Shown here piece after piece: positions 1 through 7,463 of a stretch of DNA of 64,000 bases. A model generated the notes under the pieces. The model saw only the letters and a program-made list of their open reading frames with translations. It made no database searches and had not been told where the DNA came from. This DNA is from Mobilicoccus sp032056465. GTDB lineage: Bacteria; Actinomycetota; Actinomycetes; Actinomycetales; Dermatophilaceae. The DNA is taken from the NCBI RefSeq assembly GCF_032056465.1, contig NZ_DAMBCL010000009.1, one strand, 5' to 3'. The position numbers and the translations under genes were made by a program. How positions within the stretch are numbered: the stretch's first letter is position 1; each line of letters opens with the position of its first letter.

Positions 1-215
1 CGCCCCCGTCACGAGGTGTCCAAAGCTTCCCCTAGGTCTTCTTCCGGGAGGGGTGGACCGGGACGTGACCCGGAGTGGTGCGCCCAGAGTAGGGGCACGC
101 CTGACCGGGAAGGGTCATCCGTTGCGCGAACCCCCGCCACCGGCGTCCACCCGCCCCACGGCCCATGCCCCGGCGCCCCTCACCGTCCCGGCCCGAGACC
201 GACGACCCGTCCCCG
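1..215. other. Left edge, no gene seen
   Basis: This stretch lies downstream of the cheR stop codon. Open frames here have no ribosome-binding site or family resemblance. I see no clear terminator hairpin. Confidence 0.4.
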
Positions 216-1034
216 TCAGCGGGGCCGGTAGACGGCGGCACGGCCGATGTTCTGCCGCTCCCACCCGTCGTCGACGTTCATCGTCGTCTCGGCACCGCCG
301 AGGAAGAGGTAACCGTCCGGACGCATGGCCTTCTTGACCTGTTGCAGGATCGAGCGCTTGGTGTCGACGTCGAAGTAGATGAGCACGTTGCGCAGGAACA
401 CGATGTCCATCTGCCCCATCGGCGGCAGCGGCTCGGCGAGGTTGAGGAACCTCGTCTCGATCATCTTCCGCAGCCGCGGATCCACCTGGTAGTTCATGCC
501 GTGACGGGCGAAGTACCGCACGAGCAGTGGCGCGGGCAGGCCGCGGTTGATCTCGAACTGGGTGTAGACGCCCTCTCGCGTGCGGGCGAGCATCTTGTTG
601 TCGATGTCGGTCGCGAGGAGCCGGATGCGCCAGCTCGGGTCGGCCCCGATGAGTTCCTGGATGAGCATCGCGATCGTGTACGGCTCCTGGCCGGAGCTGC
701 ACGCGGCACACCAGATGTTGAGGGCACGCTCCCGGCCGCGCTGCACGAGCAGGTCGGGCAGGATCTCGTTGGACAGGGCCATGAACGGGTGGCCGTCGCG
801 GAAGAACGAGGTCTCGTTCGTCGTCATCGCCTCGACGACCTGGTCGCGGACGGGCCCGGTCGGGTTCGCCCGGAGGGCCCGCACGAGGTCGCTCATCGAC
901 GCATCGCCCCGTTCACGGGCGAGCGCCACGAGACGCGACTCGATCAGGTATTCCTTGCTGCGATCGAGGACGATCGCCGACCGCGCCCGCACGACCTGAC
1001 TGATGAAGTCGACGTCAGATCCGGAAAGGCTCAT
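216..1034 (-). CDS. cheR: Chemotaxis protein methyltransferase CheR
   Basis: CheR uses S-adenosylmethionine to methylate glutamates in the signalling domain of chemoreceptors, giving adaptation opposite to CheB. The 272-residue product has an N-terminal helical domain followed by the SAM-binding fold: a CSSGQEPYT segment, an LLATDIDNKML loop where CheR binds SAM, and NVLIYFD near the end. I chose the ATG at 1034 because it overlaps the cheB stop (ATGA) and gives the expected start MSLSGSD; the frame is open further upstream, but only inside cheB. It is the last gene of the cheY-cheB-cheR operon, so the three are probably co-translated. Confidence 0.95.
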   Translation of the reverse strand: MSLSGSDVDFISQVVRARSAIVLDRSKEYLIESRLVALARERGDASMSDLVRALRANPTGPVRDQVVEAMTTNETSFFRDGHPFMALSNEILPDLLVQRGRERALNIWCAACSSGQEPYTIAMLIQELIGADPSWRIRLLATDIDNKMLARTREGVYTQFEINRGLPAPLLVRYFARHGMNYQVDPRLRKMIETRFLNLAEPLPPMGQMDIVFLRNVLIYFDVDTKRSILQQVKKAMRPDGYLFLGGAETTMNVDDGWERQNIGRAAVYRPR

Positions 1035-2179
1035 GCTCCCCTGCTCCTCGAGATGGTGCCACGGCCGGATGAGGCGCGGGACGCGATGGCCTCCGCAAGC
1101 TGCGGCAGAGGGATGATGTCGCACGGCAACCCGGCGGCGACGGCTGCACCGGGCATTCCCCAGACGACCGACGTCGCCTCGTCCTGGACGAGGAGCGCGC
1201 CGCCCGCCCTCAGGATGGGTTCGGCACCGCGGTGCCCGTCCTGACCCATTCCGGTCATGATCACGGCGAGCACGTTGCCGCCGTACACCTCGGCGGCCGA
1301 CCGGAACATGGGGTCCACGGCGGGGCGGCAGTAGTTCTCCTGCGGCCCCTGGTCGGTGACGGCGGTGACGGTGTCCCCGGAGCGCTTGAACCGCATGTGG
1401 TAGTCGCCGGGGGCGATGAGGACCTTGCCGGGCGTGACGGGTTCGCCGTTGCGTGCCTCGACGACGTGCAGGGCCGACTTCGTGTCCAGCCGCTGGGCGA
1501 ACAGCTGCGTGAACACGGGCGGCATGTGCTGGGTGACGACGATCGGCACCGGCAGGCTCCCGGGCAGATGCGAGATCACCGTGGTCAAGGCGTCGGGCCC
1601 ACCGGTCGAGACGCCGATGGCGACGACGTCGACCTTGCCGGTGCGCCCGGCCGTCGTGATCGGACCACCCGCGGAGGGTGCGCCGGGGGCGCCGGGGGCG
1701 GCCGGACCCCGCGGGGGCTCCCCACCGAAGGCGGGACGGGCCCGCTTCGGCGGCATGGGCGCCCTCCCGGTGAGGGACTTGATCTTGGGGATGAGCTGGC
1801 TGCGCACCGCCTCCATCGACTCACTCACCGAACCGACGTTCGCCGGCTTGGTGACGTAGTCGCTCGCGCCTCGCTCGAGCGCGTCCAGCGTCGCACCCGC
1901 ACCGCGCTCGGTGAGCGTGGAGAACATGATGACCGGCAGCTTCTTGTCACGCCGGCGCAGCTCGACGAGGGCCTCCAGCCCGTCCATCACGGGCATCTCG
2001 ACATCGAGCGTCATGATGTCGGGCTTGAGCATCGCGAGTTTGTCGAGCGCGTTCTTGCCGTTGACCGCCGTCCCCACGACCTCGATCTCGGCGTCGGCCT
2101 TGAGCACGTCGGTGATGAGGCGGCGGATGACGATGGAGTCGTCGCAGATGAGCACGCGGATTCTGGGCCCGGCCATCAC
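1031..2179 (-). CDS. cheB: Protein-glutamate methylesterase/deamidase CheB
   Basis: CheB removes methyl groups from, and deamidates, chemoreceptor glutamates once phosphorylated by CheA. The 382-residue protein has an N-terminal receiver domain (DD near residues 13-14, phospho-acceptor D59 in TLDVEMPVMDG, the KPANVG lysine loop), a Pro/Ala/Gly-rich linker around residues 145-180, and a C-terminal esterase with the serine motif GVSTGGPDAL, TQHMP, and MTGMGQDG carrying the catalytic Asp. The start is GTG at 2179 or the adjacent ATG at 2176; both overlap the cheY stop. It also overlaps cheR by 4 bp. Confidence 0.95.
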   Translation of the reverse strand: MMAGPRIRVLICDDSIVIRRLITDVLKADAEIEVVGTAVNGKNALDKLAMLKPDIMTLDVEMPVMDGLEALVELRRRDKKLPVIMFSTLTERGAGATLDALERGASDYVTKPANVGSVSESMEAVRSQLIPKIKSLTGRAPMPPKRARPAFGGEPPRGPAAPGAPGAPSAGGPITTAGRTGKVDVVAIGVSTGGPDALTTVISHLPGSLPVPIVVTQHMPPVFTQLFAQRLDTKSALHVVEARNGEPVTPGKVLIAPGDYHMRFKRSGDTVTAVTDQGPQENYCRPAVDPMFRSAAEVYGGNVLAVIMTGMGQDGHRGAEPILRAGGALLVQDEATSVVWGMPGAAVAAGLPCDIIPLPQLAEAIASRASSGRGTISRSRGA

Positions 2180-2541
2180 AGGAGTCCCAGCATCGCGAGC
2201 TTGTCCTCGATGACCTCCGGGGTGAACGGCTTGATGACGTATTCGTGAGCACCGGCGGCGAGGGCACGGACGATGTTGGCCTGTTCGGCCTCGGTCGTCA
2301 CCATCATCAACGTGATGTCGCGCCAGGCCCGGTTCTTGCGCACCTCGACGATGAACTCGAGCCCGTTCATCACGGGCATGTTCCAGTCGATCAGGCAGAC
2401 CTCCGGCAGGGGACCCCGCTCGACGGCCTCCAATGCCAGCCTGCCGTCGGCGACCGCTTCCACCTCGAACCCGAGATTCTCCATCGTCCGGGTCAGGATC
2501 GTGCGCATCGCGCGCGAATCGTCGATCACCAGTGCACGCAT
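2176..2541 (-). CDS. cheY: Chemotaxis response regulator CheY
   Basis: This is a single-domain receiver protein of 121 residues that, when phosphorylated by CheA, should bind the flagellar switch and change rotation. It has D7/D8, phospho-acceptor D52 in LIDWNMPVMNG, the threonine pair in MVTTEAE and K104 in VIKPFTPE. No output domain is attached. It is the first gene of the cheY-cheB-cheR operon. The window encodes a second CheY (11024-11386) of nearly equal length with the same key residues, so the two may have different targets or one may act as a phosphate sink. Confidence 0.93.
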   Translation of the reverse strand: MRALVIDDSRAMRTILTRTMENLGFEVEAVADGRLALEAVERGPLPEVCLIDWNMPVMNGLEFIVEVRKNRAWRDITLMMVTTEAEQANIVRALAAGAHEYVIKPFTPEVIEDKLAMLGLL

Positions 2542-2644
2542 CGTCGTCCTCGCTGCTCAGGTCTCATGACCCGGTCGGGGTCTCCTCGCCACCGTTCGGC
2601 GGCCCGGTGGCGGGCTCCGCGTCTCCGACGGGTGCCACACCCAC

Positions 2645-2671
2645 TCATCGGCGAGGTCGCTACGTTCTCAA
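2645..2671 (-). promoter_or_regulatory. Candidate FliA-type promoter of cheY-cheB-cheR
   Basis: On the minus strand TTGA (2668-2671) is followed by exactly 15 bp and GCCGATGA (2645-2652), about 100 nt before the cheY start. The -10 matches the known FliA/WhiG/SigD consensus GCCGATAA closely; the -35 is weaker. The same arrangement recurs upstream of other che genes here. Confidence 0.5.
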
Positions 2672-2724
2672 GCGGTCCCGCGCAACCGGCCGAACCGTGG
2701 CCCTCGCCGGGCGCCCACCGATCG

Positions 2725-2798
2725 GATGACGTCATCGATGAGGTCATCGATTCGGGGGTCATGACCCTGGATTCGATGACGTCATCGACGACGTCATC
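2725..2798. terminator. Large imperfect hairpin of GATGACGTCATC units
   Basis: A left arm (2725-2753) and right arm (2770-2798) are near-perfect inverted copies of each other. Each arm is built from two 12-bp units, GATGACGTCATC or a one-base variant, themselves palindromic. A separate 12-bp palindrome, GGGTCATGACCC (2756-2767), occupies the loop. It lies 11 bp past the MCP stop and upstream of the cheY promoter, so it may terminate the MCP transcript. Repeated palindromes could also bind a protein. Confidence 0.55.
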
Positions 2799-2809
2799 GC
2801 GGCGGGGGG

Positions 2810-4429
2810 TCAGTAGCGGAAGCGCTCGAGGATCTCCCGCAGCTCCGTCGCCCTGGCCCCGAGGTCGGAGGCGGCCGCCGCGGTCCCACGCGAGGCGTCC
2901 ATGTTGGCGCTCGCGATGCGGCTCACCTGGGCGACGCGGTCGGAGATCGACGTGGCCCCGTTCGCGGCCTCGTGCACGGTGCGGCCCATCTCGTCGGTCG
3001 TCGCGCTCTGCTGCTCGACGGCGCTGGAGATCGCGTACTGGGTGTCGTTGATCTGGGCGATGATCGCGGAGATCTCGGCGATGGCCGTCACGGCCTCCTC
3101 GGTGTCGGCCTGGATCGCCTCGATCCGGCGGCCGATGTCCTCGGTGGCCTTGCTCGTCTCCTGCGCGAGGTCCTTGACCTCGTTCGCCACGACCGCGAAG
3201 CCCTTGCCGGCCTCACCGGCCCGAGCGGCCTCGATCGTCGCATTGAGCGCCAACAGGTTGGTCTGCTCGGCGATCGAGGTGATCGCCTTGACGACCTCAC
3301 CGATCTCCGCCGAGCTCGCCCCCAGCTTCGCGATCGTCCCGTTCGTGCGGTCGGCCACGGCGACGGCCCCCGCGGCGACTCCGGCCGCATCCCCGGCGGA
3401 CTTCGCGATCTCGCGGATGCTCGCGGTCATCTCCTCGGTGCCCGCGGCGACGGTCTGCACGTGATGCGTCACCTCGCCCGAGGACCCGGAGACGGCCTCG
3501 AGGTCGAGACTGGCGGCGCTCGCCCCGCGGTCGAGTTCCCCCGCGTGTTCGGCGAGGCGCCGGCTGGCCTGCGTGACCTCGGTGGTCGCGCCGTCCATCG
3601 CGACGAGGACCGCACGCACGGACTCCCGGGTGGCGTCGGCGGCCTGGGCGAGATCGCCGATCTCGTCGCCCGGCTCGACACCGGTCGGGCGGGTGAGGTC
3701 CCCGGCGGCCATGCCGGTGAGGGTCTGCTCGACGCGGCGCATCCGCCCGGCGACCGACCGGGCGACGAGCCACGCGAGGGCCACGACCGCCCCGGCGGTG
3801 AGGACGAGGGTGACGATCGAGACGAGGCGCCGACGGTCCGCGGCCGCCTCGGCGTCGGCCTGGGCCTGTTCGGCGGCGGCCGTCGCCGACTCGGCGAGCC
3901 GTTCGGCGACGGTACCGCTCTCGGCGAGCCGGGCCCACGATCGGTCGATGTGCCGGGCGCCGCCCCTGCGGTCCTTCGTGAGATAGACCCGAGCGCCCTC
4001 GTTCTCGGCCTCCACGTACTCCCGGTCGAGCTCCTTGAGACGCACGATGTCGTCGATCTGCCGCGGGCCGATCCCGGAGGTGGGCAGTCCGCCGAGCAGG
4101 GACGCCTTCTCGTCGTGCACCTGGGTGGCCGCGGCGCGGGCCGGGGAGTCGGGGGCGGCGGCGTCCCAGTCGCCCTTGTTGACCTGGAGGACGTACACGG
4201 TCGTCGCACCCTTGAGGCGGGTGTCGAGGGCCGCGATGCGGGACGCGTCCTGCGCGAGGGAGGTCTGCCTCTCGTGCTCCCCCGTGGCGTCGGTGGAGGC
4301 GAGGTCTCCCGTCCAGGTCGCGACGGCGAACAGCAGGAGCCCGAGGACACCGATGACGCCGATCGAGAGGATCTTGGTGGCGAGCGGCACCCGGGAGAAC
4401 GGCGAACGGGTGGGCGAGCTGGACGACAC
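2810..4429 (-). CDS. Methyl-accepting chemotaxis protein (MCP 1)
   Basis: This is a transmembrane chemoreceptor that would pass ligand information to CheA/CheW. From GTG 4429 it is 539 residues: a first membrane segment around residues 20-40 (ILSIGVIGVLGLLLFAVATW), an extracytoplasmic four-helix-type sensor, a second membrane segment around 199-222, a HAMP region, and a signalling domain with the MCP hairpin tip (EQTNLLALNATIEAARAGE). I prefer this GTG over the ATG at 4477 because CAGGAG lies just upstream of it, and the earlier ATG falls inside a candidate promoter -10 element. It ends 11 bp before a large hairpin. The ligand cannot be inferred. Confidence 0.92.
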   Translation of the reverse strand: MSSSSPTRSPFSRVPLATKILSIGVIGVLGLLLFAVATWTGDLASTDATGEHERQTSLAQDASRIAALDTRLKGATTVYVLQVNKGDWDAAAPDSPARAAATQVHDEKASLLGGLPTSGIGPRQIDDIVRLKELDREYVEAENEGARVYLTKDRRGGARHIDRSWARLAESGTVAERLAESATAAAEQAQADAEAAADRRRLVSIVTLVLTAGAVVALAWLVARSVAGRMRRVEQTLTGMAAGDLTRPTGVEPGDEIGDLAQAADATRESVRAVLVAMDGATTEVTQASRRLAEHAGELDRGASAASLDLEAVSGSSGEVTHHVQTVAAGTEEMTASIREIAKSAGDAAGVAAGAVAVADRTNGTIAKLGASSAEIGEVVKAITSIAEQTNLLALNATIEAARAGEAGKGFAVVANEVKDLAQETSKATEDIGRRIEAIQADTEEAVTAIAEISAIIAQINDTQYAISSAVEQQSATTDEMGRTVHEAANGATSISDRVAQVSRIASANMDASRGTAAAASDLGARATELREILERFRY

Positions 4430-4473
4430 GAGGGACTCCTGGAGGGACGCGCAGGAAGTGGCCTGACGTCTGC

Positions 4474-4500
4474 TCATCGGCGAATCCGCTCGCGAAACAA
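4474..4500 (-). promoter_or_regulatory. Candidate FliA-type promoter of MCP 1
   Basis: The minus strand carries GCCGATGA (4474-4481) preceded by 15 bp and TTGT (4497-4500). The -10 is a strong match and the -35 is poor. Transcription would begin a few tens of bases before the preferred GTG start at 4429, and the -10 covers the competing ATG at 4477. Confidence 0.4.
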
Positions 4501-4614
4501 GGGAATCGGTCGCAGGCGCGGGGCCTGTCGGGGGGCGTGCCAGAATCGTGGCGCCGCCCCGACCGGGGTCGGCCTCGTCTGCGAGCCGGCCCCGGGGCCG
4601 GACTAGGAGTCACC

Positions 4615-5064
4615 GTGAAGATCGCCGTGGGCGCCGACCATGCCGGGTTGACCCTCAAGAACGCCATCGTGGACCACCTGCGCGGCCTCGGTCACGAGGT
4701 CCTCGATGTGGGCACGAACTCCCCCGAGCGCACCGACTACCCGATCTACGGCTCGCGCGCCGCGCATGTCGTCACCTCGGGCGAGGCCCGCTTCGGCGTC
4801 CTCGTCTGCGGCTCCGGCATCGGCATCTCGATCGCGGCCAACAAGGTGCCCGGCGCACGGTGCGTCGTCTGCATCGAGCCCTACTCGGCGGCGATGTCGC
4901 GACGCCACAACGACGCGAACATGATCGCCCTCGGCGAACGCTTCGTCGGCGTCGACATGGCGCTGGCCTGCGTCGACGCATTCCTCGAGGCGTCCTTCGA
5001 GGGCGGTCGCCACGTCGACCGCGTCGCGCTCTTCGACCGGATCGAGGCCGGCGAAGAGCTCTGA
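4615..5064 (+). CDS. rpiB: Ribose-5-phosphate isomerase B
   Basis: RpiB interconverts ribose 5-phosphate and ribulose 5-phosphate in the pentose phosphate pathway. The 149-residue product has the family's N-terminal GADHAG, catalytic C65 in VCGSGIGISI and the HNDANM segment (98-103). GTG 4615 is the start, with AGGAG 5 bases upstream. Although small, the gene stands alone, facing the leftward MCP and CheW genes and lying between two che operons, so it splits the chemotaxis cluster without an obvious link to it. Two hairpins follow its stop. Confidence 0.93.
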   Translation: MKIAVGADHAGLTLKNAIVDHLRGLGHEVLDVGTNSPERTDYPIYGSRAAHVVTSGEARFGVLVCGSGIGISIAANKVPGARCVVCIEPYSAAMSRRHNDANMIALGERFVGVDMALACVDAFLEASFEGGRHVDRVALFDRIEAGEEL

Positions 5065-5120
5065 ACACCGGCCCCGGCCGGGCCGCGCCCCCTCACCCTC
5101 ACCCTCACGGACGCGAGGAC

Positions 5121-5146
5121 GCCCCCGACGTCGTCGACTCGGGGGC
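5121..5146 (+). terminator. Hairpin downstream of rpiB
   Basis: GCCCCCGA (5121-5128) pairs with TCGGGGGC (5139-5146) across a 10-nt loop. It lies 56 nt beyond the rpiB stop. There is no U-tract, as is common in actinobacteria. Confidence 0.5.
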
Positions 5147-5156
5147 GGGCACGCGT

Positions 5157-5190
5157 GATCGGATGACGTCACCGAGGACGCCATCCGATC
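5157..5190. terminator. Bidirectional hairpin between rpiB and cheW
   Basis: Arms 5157-5170 and 5177-5190 pair over 14 bases with one mismatch around a 6-nt loop. The stem contains GGATGACGTC, the sequence also found in hairpins at 2725-2798 and 54567-54595. It lies between convergent rpiB and cheW and could serve both. Confidence 0.6.
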
Positions 5191-5222
5191 AGAGGCGGTG
5201 GCGGAGGGGACTCCCCCGCAGG

Positions 5223-5654
5223 TCAGGCGGCGACGTCGACGTCCACGGCCTTGGTGGTGTCGAGGACGAGCATGAGCTCGTGGTCGAGCTTGCAGACCTG
5301 GGTGACGAGGTCACGCACACGCGGGGGCACGGTGTCCGGCGGCGCCTCGAACCGGTCGAGGTCCGGCTCGAGCACGTCCCCGATCTCGTCGACGAGCAGG
5401 CTCGTCGCGGAGTCCGCCGTCCGCACGACGACGTTCGTCACCTCCTGCCCCTCCTCGCGAGCCGGCAACCCCATCCGCTCGCGCAGGTCGATCGTGATGA
5501 CGATCTGGCCGCGGAGGTTGATGAGGCCGGAGACCTCCCGCGAGGAGAGTGGCACCTTGGTGAGGGCCTGTTCGCGGAGCACCTCCTGGACCGTCTCGAC
5601 GGGGACACCGAAGAGGTGGCCGCCGAGGCGGAACGTGCAGTACTGCGTCGACAT
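5223..5654 (-). CDS. cheW: Chemotaxis coupling protein CheW
   Basis: CheW is the SH3-like adaptor joining chemoreceptors to CheA. The 143-residue product is one CheW domain throughout: FRLGGHLFGVPVETVQEV at the N-terminus, the conserved GLINLRGQIVITIDLRERMGL stretch in the middle (around residues 45-65), and LLVDEIGDVLE further on. AAGGGAC precedes the ATG. It lies 36 bp after the MCP 2 stop, making a cheA-MCP-cheW transcription unit. CheA itself carries two further CheW-type domains. Confidence 0.95.
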   Translation of the reverse strand: MSTQYCTFRLGGHLFGVPVETVQEVLREQALTKVPLSSREVSGLINLRGQIVITIDLRERMGLPAREEGQEVTNVVVRTADSATSLLVDEIGDVLEPDLDRFEAPPDTVPPRVRDLVTQVCKLDHELMLVLDTTKAVDVDVAA

Positions 5655-5690
5655 GGAGTGTCCCTTCGCTGTGCCCGCGGTGGGCGAGGA

Positions 5691-7361
5691 TCAGTAGTGG
5701 AAGCGTCCGACGAGGGTCTGGAGCTCCGCGGCGCGCTGGGCGAGTTCGTTCGCGGCCTCCGTGGTGTTGGCGACGGAGCGGGCTGCGCTCTCGCTGGAGT
5801 CGGCGACCTGCGACAGGCCCCGCGCGATGCCGGAGGCGCCGGTGGCGGCGTCGGCGACGTTCCGGCCCATCTCGTTGGTCGTCGCGGTCTGCTCCTCGAC
5901 GGCCGAGGCGATGGTCGCCTGGGTGTCGTTGATCTGGGCGATGATCGAGGCGATCTCGCTGATCGCGGCGACGGCGGCCTCGGTGTCGGCCTGGATCGCC
6001 TCGACCCGGCGGCCGATGTCCTCGGTGGCCTTGCTCGTCTCCTGCGCGAGGTCCTTGACCTCGTTCGCCACGACCGCGAAGCCCTTGCCGGCCTCACCGG
6101 CGCGGGCGGCCTCGATCGTCGCGTTGAGCGCGAGCAGGTTGGTCTGCTCGGCGATCGAGGTGATCGCCTTGACGACCTCACCGATCTCGGCCGAGCTCGT
6201 CCCGAGCTGGGCGACGGTGGAGTTCGTCCTGTCGGCGACCTGGACGGCCGAGGCGGCGACACCGGCGGCGTCGTTGGCGTTCTTGGAGATCTCGCGGATG
6301 CTCGCGGTCATCTCCTCGGTACCGGAGGCCACGGTGTCGATGTTGCGGGCCATGTCCTGCGCCGAGGTGCGGGCGGTGCCCGCCTGGTGGCTGGCGGTGT
6401 TCGTCGCCTGGTCGAGCTCGGCGGCGGTCGCCGTGAGTTCCTCGGAGGCGGCGGCGACCGACGAGGCCGCGTGGCTCACGTCGCCGATGATCGCCTGCAT
6501 CGAGAGACGGGTGTCCTCGGCGGCCCGGGCCATCTCGCCGACCTCGTCGTGCGACATCGCCACGCAGGGGACGGTGAGGTCGCCGCTGCCCATGGCGCGC
6601 AGGGAGTCTCGGACCGACCGGACGGAGTCGAGGATCGCCTTCGCGAGGCGCAGGGCGAGCAGGACGAGCAGCGGGATCGCCACGAGGAGGGCGACGATGA
6701 TCGCGATGCGGGCCGTGTGGGCGGCGTCGGCCGCATCCTGGGCGGCCTGCGCGCTGCGGGCGTCGAGGGAATCGGCGAGCGCATCGGTGGCGTCGAGGAT
6801 CTGGCCGTAGTGCGGCAGGGCCTGCTTGTGCAGGATGTCGTCCGCGGTCGCGAGCGCCGCGGGGGTCCCCGTGGACCACTGCTCGGCGATCTTCGGGTCG
6901 AAGGACAGGTACTCCTGCCACTGCGCCTTGACGGTGTCGAGCTGCGCGGACTCGGCCGAGGTGAGGCTGTCCCGCGGGACGCCGTCGATCTTCGCCATGA
7001 GGTCCTCGGCGCCGGTGAGGAAGTTCTTGCGGTACTTCTTCGTCGGGTCGGCGGCCTCCTTGCCGTTGACGCTGTAGGCGGTCCAGGCGGCACCGAGCTG
7101 CCAGCCGCTCACGTCGCCGTTGGCGAACCGGATGTCCTGGACGAGGCTCTGGGTCTTCTCCAACGTGCGCATCTGCTCCGTCGTCGTCTGCATCTTGGAG
7201 ACGTTGACGAGCGCGATGACGGCGATGACCAGCGAGGCGATGGCGCCGATGATTCCCAGGAGCAGGATGCGGCCACGAAGGCCCAGCGACCTCTTGTCGG
7301 GATCCTGCTGCGGCGCGGTGGAGGCCGGTGTGGTGGTGGCAGGCCGGAACAGCGTGGCCAT
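5691..7361 (-). CDS. Methyl-accepting chemotaxis protein (MCP 2)
   Basis: This is a 556-residue chemoreceptor. A short cytoplasmic tail leads to a membrane segment around residues 29-52 (ILLLGIIGAIASLVIAVIAL), then a helical extracytoplasmic sensor of about 150 residues, a second membrane segment near 210-232, a HAMP domain, and a C-terminal signalling domain whose tip is almost identical to those of MCP 1 and MCP 3. GAGGA precedes the ATG. The sensor resembles the four-helix-bundle type, as in MCP 3. It sits between cheA and cheW in the same direction, so receptor, kinase and coupling protein are probably co-expressed. Confidence 0.93.
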   Translation of the reverse strand: MATLFRPATTTPASTAPQQDPDKRSLGLRGRILLLGIIGAIASLVIAVIALVNVSKMQTTTEQMRTLEKTQSLVQDIRFANGDVSGWQLGAAWTAYSVNGKEAADPTKKYRKNFLTGAEDLMAKIDGVPRDSLTSAESAQLDTVKAQWQEYLSFDPKIAEQWSTGTPAALATADDILHKQALPHYGQILDATDALADSLDARSAQAAQDAADAAHTARIAIIVALLVAIPLLVLLALRLAKAILDSVRSVRDSLRAMGSGDLTVPCVAMSHDEVGEMARAAEDTRLSMQAIIGDVSHAASSVAAASEELTATAAELDQATNTASHQAGTARTSAQDMARNIDTVASGTEEMTASIREISKNANDAAGVAASAVQVADRTNSTVAQLGTSSAEIGEVVKAITSIAEQTNLLALNATIEAARAGEAGKGFAVVANEVKDLAQETSKATEDIGRRVEAIQADTEAAVAAISEIASIIAQINDTQATIASAVEEQTATTNEMGRNVADAATGASGIARGLSQVADSSESAARSVANTTEAANELAQRAAELQTLVGRFHY

Positions 7362-7463
7362 GATTCCTCGTTTCTGGCGGGAAGAGCGGGTGCGGGCGTG
7401 ACGTGGAGGAGTCGTCGGAGGCTTGGTCGACTGCGCTGTCGCCCCGGTCGGGGTGAGCGCGGG